Of a DNA stretch of 64,000 bases, positions 60,592-64,000 are shown in pieces (the stretch's first letter is position 1; each line of letters begins with the position of its first letter). The notes under the pieces are model-generated. The model was not told the DNA's origin. It saw only the letters and a program-made list of their open reading frames with translations, and did not search any database. The translations under genes and the position numbers were made by a program. Origin of the DNA: Fructobacillus durionis (GTDB lineage Bacteria > Bacillota > Bacilli > Lactobacillales > Lactobacillaceae); NCBI RefSeq assembly GCF_900112405.1, contig NZ_FOLI01000006.1, forward strand, positions 1 to 64,000. The letters run 5' to 3'.

Positions 60592-63045
60592 ATGGTTGAT
60601 TACAACTCAAAAGAGTACTTGGAACTCGTTGACAAGTGGTGGCGTGCTACCAATTATTTGTCAGCTGGGATGATTTTTTTGAAGTCAAACCCATTGTTCT
60701 CAGTAACTAAGACGCCAATTCAAGCTGAAGACGTGAAGGTTAAGCCTATCGGGCACTGGGGAACTATCTCTGGTCAAACTTTCTTGTACGCTCACGCAAA
60801 CCGTCTGATCAACAAGTATAACTTGAACATGTTCTACATCGGTGGACCAGGACACGGTGGCCAGGTAATGGTTACTAACGCCTACCTTGATGGTGAATAT
60901 ACTGAAGATTACCCAGAAGTTACACAAGACTTGAAGGGTATGTCAACGTTGTTCAAGCGCTTCTCATTCCCAGGTGGAATTGGTTCTCACATGACGGCCC
61001 AAACACCAGGTTCTTTGCATGAAGGTGGAGAATTGGGATACTCATTGTCTCACGCCTTCGGTGCTGTTTTGGATAACCCAGACCAAATTGCTTTCGCAGT
61101 TGTTGGTGATGGTGAAGCCGAAACTGGCCCATCTATGACATCATGGCACTCAATCAAGTTCTTGAACGCTAAGAACGACGGTGCTGTTTTGCCAATCTTG
61201 GATTTGAACGGATTTAAGATTTCTAACCCAACTATCTTCTCACGTATGTCAGATGAAGAAATCACAAACTTCTTCAAGGGTCTTGGATACTCAGCTCGTT
61301 TCATCGAAAACGATGACATCCATGACTACATGACTTACCACGAAAAGGCAGCGTCAATCTTTGACCAAGCCATCGAAGATATCCAAGCTATCCAAAAGGA
61401 TGCTCGTGAAAACGGTAAGTACGAAGACGGAACTATCCCTGCATGGCCTGTAATTATTGCTCGCCTTCCTAAGGGATGGGGTGGTCCACGTAAGGACCAA
61501 AAGGGAATGCCAATCGAAGATTCATTCCGTGCCCACCAAGTTCCATTGCCTCTTGGTCAAAACAACCTTGAGACTTTGCCACAATTCGAAGAATGGATGA
61601 ACTCATACAAGCCTGAAGAATTGTTCAACGCTGATGGTTCATTGAAGGATGAATTGAAGGCTATCGCTCCTAAGGGCGACAAGCGTATGTCAGCTAACCC
61701 AATCACTAACGGTGGACGTAAGCGCGGTGAAGATCTTAAGGATCTTGACTTGCCAGACTGGCACGCATACACAAACGACATTACTGCCGACAACCGTGGT
61801 ACTTTGTTGCCAGACGGAAACCACAACATGGACATGTTCACTTTGTCAACTTACCTTGAAAAGGTAATGCAAATGAACCCTAAGTCATTCCGTTTCTTCG
61901 GACCTGACGAAACGATGTCAAACCGTTTGTGGTCACTCTTCGACACGACTAACCGTCAGTGGATGGAAGAAGTGAAGGAACCAAACGACCAATTCGAAGC
62001 CCCAGAAGGCCGTATCTTGGATGCTCAATTGTCAGAACACCAAGCTGAAGGTTGGTTGGAAGGTTACACATTGACTGGTCGTGTTGGAATCTTCGCATCA
62101 TACGAATCATTCCTCCGCGTTGTCGACTCAATGATCACACAACACTTCAAGTGGTTGCGTCACGCTTCAGAACAAGCATGGCGTAATGACTACCCATCAT
62201 TGAACTTGATTTCAACTTCAACTGCTTTCCAGCAGGACCACAACGGTTACACTCACCAGGATCCTGGTATGTTGACTCACTTGGCCGAAAAGAAGTCAAA
62301 CTTCATCCGCCAGTACTTGCCAGCTGATGGTAACGCTACTTTGGCTGTGATGGACCGTGCGTTCTCAGAACATTCAAAGGTTAACCACATGGTTATCTCA
62401 AAGCAACCACGTCAGCAATGGTTCTCAGCTGCTGAAGCTGAAGTTCTTGCTAACGAAGGTTTGGCTGTTATCGATTGGGCTTCTACTGCACCTTCTGCTA
62501 AGGTTGACATTACCTTCGCATCTGCAGGTACTGAACCTACTATCGAAACATTGGCTGCCCTTTGGTTGGTTAACCAAGAATTCCCTGACGTAAAGTTCCG
62601 TTACGTTAACGTTGTTGAATTGCTTCGTTTGCAAAAGAAGTCAGAATCAGCCGGTAACGACGAACGTGAATTGTCAGCTGACGAATTCAACAAGTTCTTC
62701 CAAGCTGATACACCTGTTATCTTCGGATTCCACGGTTACGAAAACTTGGTTGAATCATTCTTCTTCGAGCGTAAGTTCCGTGGCGACGTATACGTACACG
62801 GTTACCGTGAAGATGGTGACATCACTACTACTTACGACATGCGTGTATACTCACACCTTGACCGCTTCCACCAAGCTAAGGAAGCCGTTGAAGTCCTTTC
62901 AGGACGTGGCGTAATCGACCAAGCTGCTGCTGATACATTCATCTCAAAGATGGATGACATCTTGGCAAAGCACATGAAGGTTACTCGTGAAGAAGGTCGA
63001 GACATCGAAGAATTCACGAAGTGGCAATGGTCAGCTTTGAAGTAA
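60592..63045 (+). CDS. xfp: Xylulose-5-phosphate phosphoketolase
   Basis: An 817-residue thiamine-diphosphate enzyme that splits xylulose-5-phosphate to acetyl phosphate and glyceraldehyde-3-phosphate, the defining step of heterofermentation. Motifs: GPGHGGQ (about 77), SFPGGIGSH (about 133), the ThDP motif [10 protein letters not shown] (about 176) to [11 protein letters not shown], and [15 protein letters not shown] (about 545). Close in sequence to Leuconostoc enzymes. ATG 60592 has AAAAAGGAG upstream. Extreme codon bias shows very high expression. Confidence 0.97.
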   Translation: MVDYNSKEYLELVDKWWRATNYLSAGMIFLKSNPLFSVTKTPIQAEDVKVKPIGHWGTISGQTFLYAHANRLINKYNLNMFYIGGPGHGGQVMVTNAYLDGEYTEDYPEVTQDLKGMSTLFKRFSFPGGIGSHMTAQTPGSLHEGGELGYSLSHAFGAVLDNPDQIAFAVVGDGEAETGPSMTSWHSIKFLNAKNDGAVLPILDLNGFKISNPTIFSRMSDEEITNFFKGLGYSARFIENDDIHDYMTYHEKAASIFDQAIEDIQAIQKDARENGKYEDGTIPAWPVIIARLPKGWGGPRKDQKGMPIEDSFRAHQVPLPLGQNNLETLPQFEEWMNSYKPEELFNADGSLKDELKAIAPKGDKRMSANPITNGGRKRGEDLKDLDLPDWHAYTNDITADNRGTLLPDGNHNMDMFTLSTYLEKVMQMNPKSFRFFGPDETMSNRLWSLFDTTNRQWMEEVKEPNDQFEAPEGRILDAQLSEHQAEGWLEGYTLTGRVGIFASYESFLRVVDSMITQHFKWLRHASEQAWRNDYPSLNLISTSTAFQQDHNGYTHQDPGMLTHLAEKKSNFIRQYLPADGNATLAVMDRAFSEHSKVNHMVISKQPRQQWFSAAEAEVLANEGLAVIDWASTAPSAKVDITFASAGTEPTIETLAALWLVNQEFPDVKFRYVNVVELLRLQKKSESAGNDERELSADEFNKFFQADTPVIFGFHGYENLVESFFFERKFRGDVYVHGYREDGDITTTYDMRVYSHLDRFHQAKEAVEVLSGRGVIDQAAADTFISKMDDILAKHMKVTREEGRDIEEFTKWQWSALK

Positions 63046-63065
63046 GCTAATCACATTTCATAAAA

Positions 63066-63097
63066 AGAGAGCGAAGCATTTGCTTCGTTCTTTTTTT
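63066..63097 (+). terminator. Terminator of xfp
   Basis: GAGCGAAGC-ATTT-GCTTCGTTC hairpin and seven T. Confidence 0.85.
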
Positions 63098-63190
63098 GTA
63101 CATATTTTAAAGAATGAGACAGTGTTTTTTCTCCTCGGAAAAGGGGTGAAATCTGCTATAATAGGCCCTATTAAAGAAAAGGATTCCGCC

Positions 63191-64000
63191 ATGCAAAACA
63201 TTAAATTAATCTCGATTGATATCGATGGCACACTCTTAAACGATAGTCGTGAAATCACACCAGCTGTTAAGGCAGCGGTGACAGAAGCAAGCGAAAAGGG
63301 CATTTATGTCGTGATTACGACCGGCCGTCCAGCAACTGGTGTTAAACAAGTCCTTTCGGACCTAGGTTTGGTTTCAGACCATCAATACGTGATTACCCAT
63401 AACGGTGGAATGGCACAAACTACTAATCATTCAAAGAAGGTTTACCACGAGTCTTTGCCTTGGGATTTGTTTGAAGAGGCGGAGAAGTTTGCGCAAGCGC
63501 AAGGGGCTTACTTACAGATTGAATCAGATGAATATGCCTATACTTTAGACCGTGAACAAAATGTTTTTGTCGCACAGGAAAACTACGTTGTTCAACTTCC
63601 GCTGAAGGTAGTCGATTCTCTTGCGGACATGAAGAAGGTACCCTTTGTTAAGGCCATGTTAATTGGTGACAAGGACTTCATGGATCAGGTGCAGGCCCGT
63701 GTTCCAAAGGACCTTGATGAAGCCGCAAACGTTGTTCGGTCAACCCCTAATAACTTGGAATTTATGAATAAGGATGCTTCTAAGGGTGCCGCTATGTTAG
63801 CCCTGGCTGAACAACTAGGAATTCAGCCCGAAGAGACGATGGCCATCGGAGACCAAGAGAACGATGTCACGATGATTCGCCAGGCTGGTATTGGTGTCGC
63901 CATGGGAAATGCTGTTCCAATGATTAAGGAAGCGGCCGATGTTGAAACGACTGATAATAACCATGATGGCGTCGCAAATGCAATTTTAAAATATGCGCTT
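63191..64000 (+). CDS. Cof-type HAD-IIB phosphatase, 3' end missing
   Basis: A reading frame open to the window edge (270 codons). The N-terminus MQNIKLISIDIDGTLLND holds the nucleophile Asp. TTGRP is motif II, and MAIGDQENDVTMI is motif III with VAMGNA following, as in YidA-like sugar phosphatases. The cap domain is about 90-185. AAGGA precedes ATG 63191. TATAAT near 63158 is a likely -10. Only the last few residues should be missing. Confidence 0.88.
   Translation, partial: MQNIKLISIDIDGTLLNDSREITPAVKAAVTEASEKGIYVVITTGRPATGVKQVLSDLGLVSDHQYVITHNGGMAQTTNHSKKVYHESLPWDLFEEAEKFAQAQGAYLQIESDEYAYTLDREQNVFVAQENYVVQLPLKVVDSLADMKKVPFVKAMLIGDKDFMDQVQARVPKDLDEAANVVRSTPNNLEFMNKDASKGAAMLALAEQLGIQPEETMAIGDQENDVTMIRQAGIGVAMGNAVPMIKEAADVETTDNNHDGVANAILKYAL

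Noticed and set aside
1-64000. CRISPR arrays, insertion sequences, prophage or toxin-antitoxin loci.
   Set aside because: No regularly spaced repeats, transposase, integrase, phage structural gene or paired toxin-antitoxin frames were seen on either strand.

Overview
The window looks like about 64 kb of chromosome from a heterofermentative lactic acid bacterium of the Leuconostoc/Fructobacillus/Weissella group. The reasons are a single-copy phosphoketolase of the Leuconostoc type (xfp), glucose-6-phosphate dehydrogenase (zwf), a malolactic enzyme with a divergent LysR regulator, T-box control, ECF vitamin-uptake subunits, LPxTG and WxL-type surface proteins, and moderate G+C with strong TTG/AAC/ATC codon use in highly expressed genes. 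Genus and species cannot be fixed from the sequence alone. No insertion sequence, prophage or CRISPR array was seen.

Layout. 1-5.4 kb: end of a tRNA-Ile(GAU), a DUF2075 ATPase, a NagD-type HAD phosphatase, lipoteichoic acid synthase and an RluD-type pseudouridine synthase. 5.4-12.3 kb: a cell-wall anchored MucBP-like protein, aquaporin, a CopB-type copper ATPase with a Met/His-rich tail, and a ClC channel. 12.3-20.7 kb: fhs; an EIIC-type membrane protein behind a leader-peptide attenuator; then a T-box leader followed by a substrate-binding/permease fusion, its ATPase, argG and argH as one apparent operon. 20.7-29.8 kb: a TetR-FtsX-ATPase efflux operon, a CPBP protease, an orphan metal-type binding protein, the LysR/malolactic pair, an unknown membrane-anchored protein and a ThrE-type exporter. 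30.1-36.4 kb: a BspA-like LPSTG protein, two ECF S-components around one TetR gene with four matching operators, rpiA, a ribokinase and signal peptidase I. 36.6-42.5 kb: an AT-rich surface cluster (small WxL-like protein, DUF916 protein, two large paralogous adhesins). 42.6-53.5 kb: small unknowns, a MacB-like transporter with its TetR, HD hydrolase, GNAT, CadD-like exporter, zwf, an MFS transporter and NhaC. 53.6-64 kb: rpsF-ssb-rpsR, gdpP-rplI-dnaB, YbaK, a GntR regulator, xfp and the start of a Cof-type phosphatase.

How it fits together. zwf, xfp, rpiA and the ribokinase all feed pentose phosphates into the phosphoketolase route. The malolactic enzyme, NhaC, the ClC channel and the ABC exporters fit acid and ion stress. 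The fhs gene and the FolT-like subunit both concern folate. The T-box operon would couple amino-acid uptake to arginine synthesis.

The most unusual items are: (1) a 25-codon leader peptide followed by five mutually exclusive RNA segments ahead of an orphan EIIC gene; (2) a WxL-type surface cluster in which the signature Trp is replaced by Tyr in all three C-terminal motifs, with the tail of a deleted DUF916 copy; (3) a decayed second tetR between folT and rpiA that keeps the promoter, the paired operators and the terminator; (4) at least three genes whose extended or consensus -10 box places transcription start exactly on the ATG, with no ribosome binding site; (5) a T-box whose specifier can be read as GUC (Val) or CGU (Arg).
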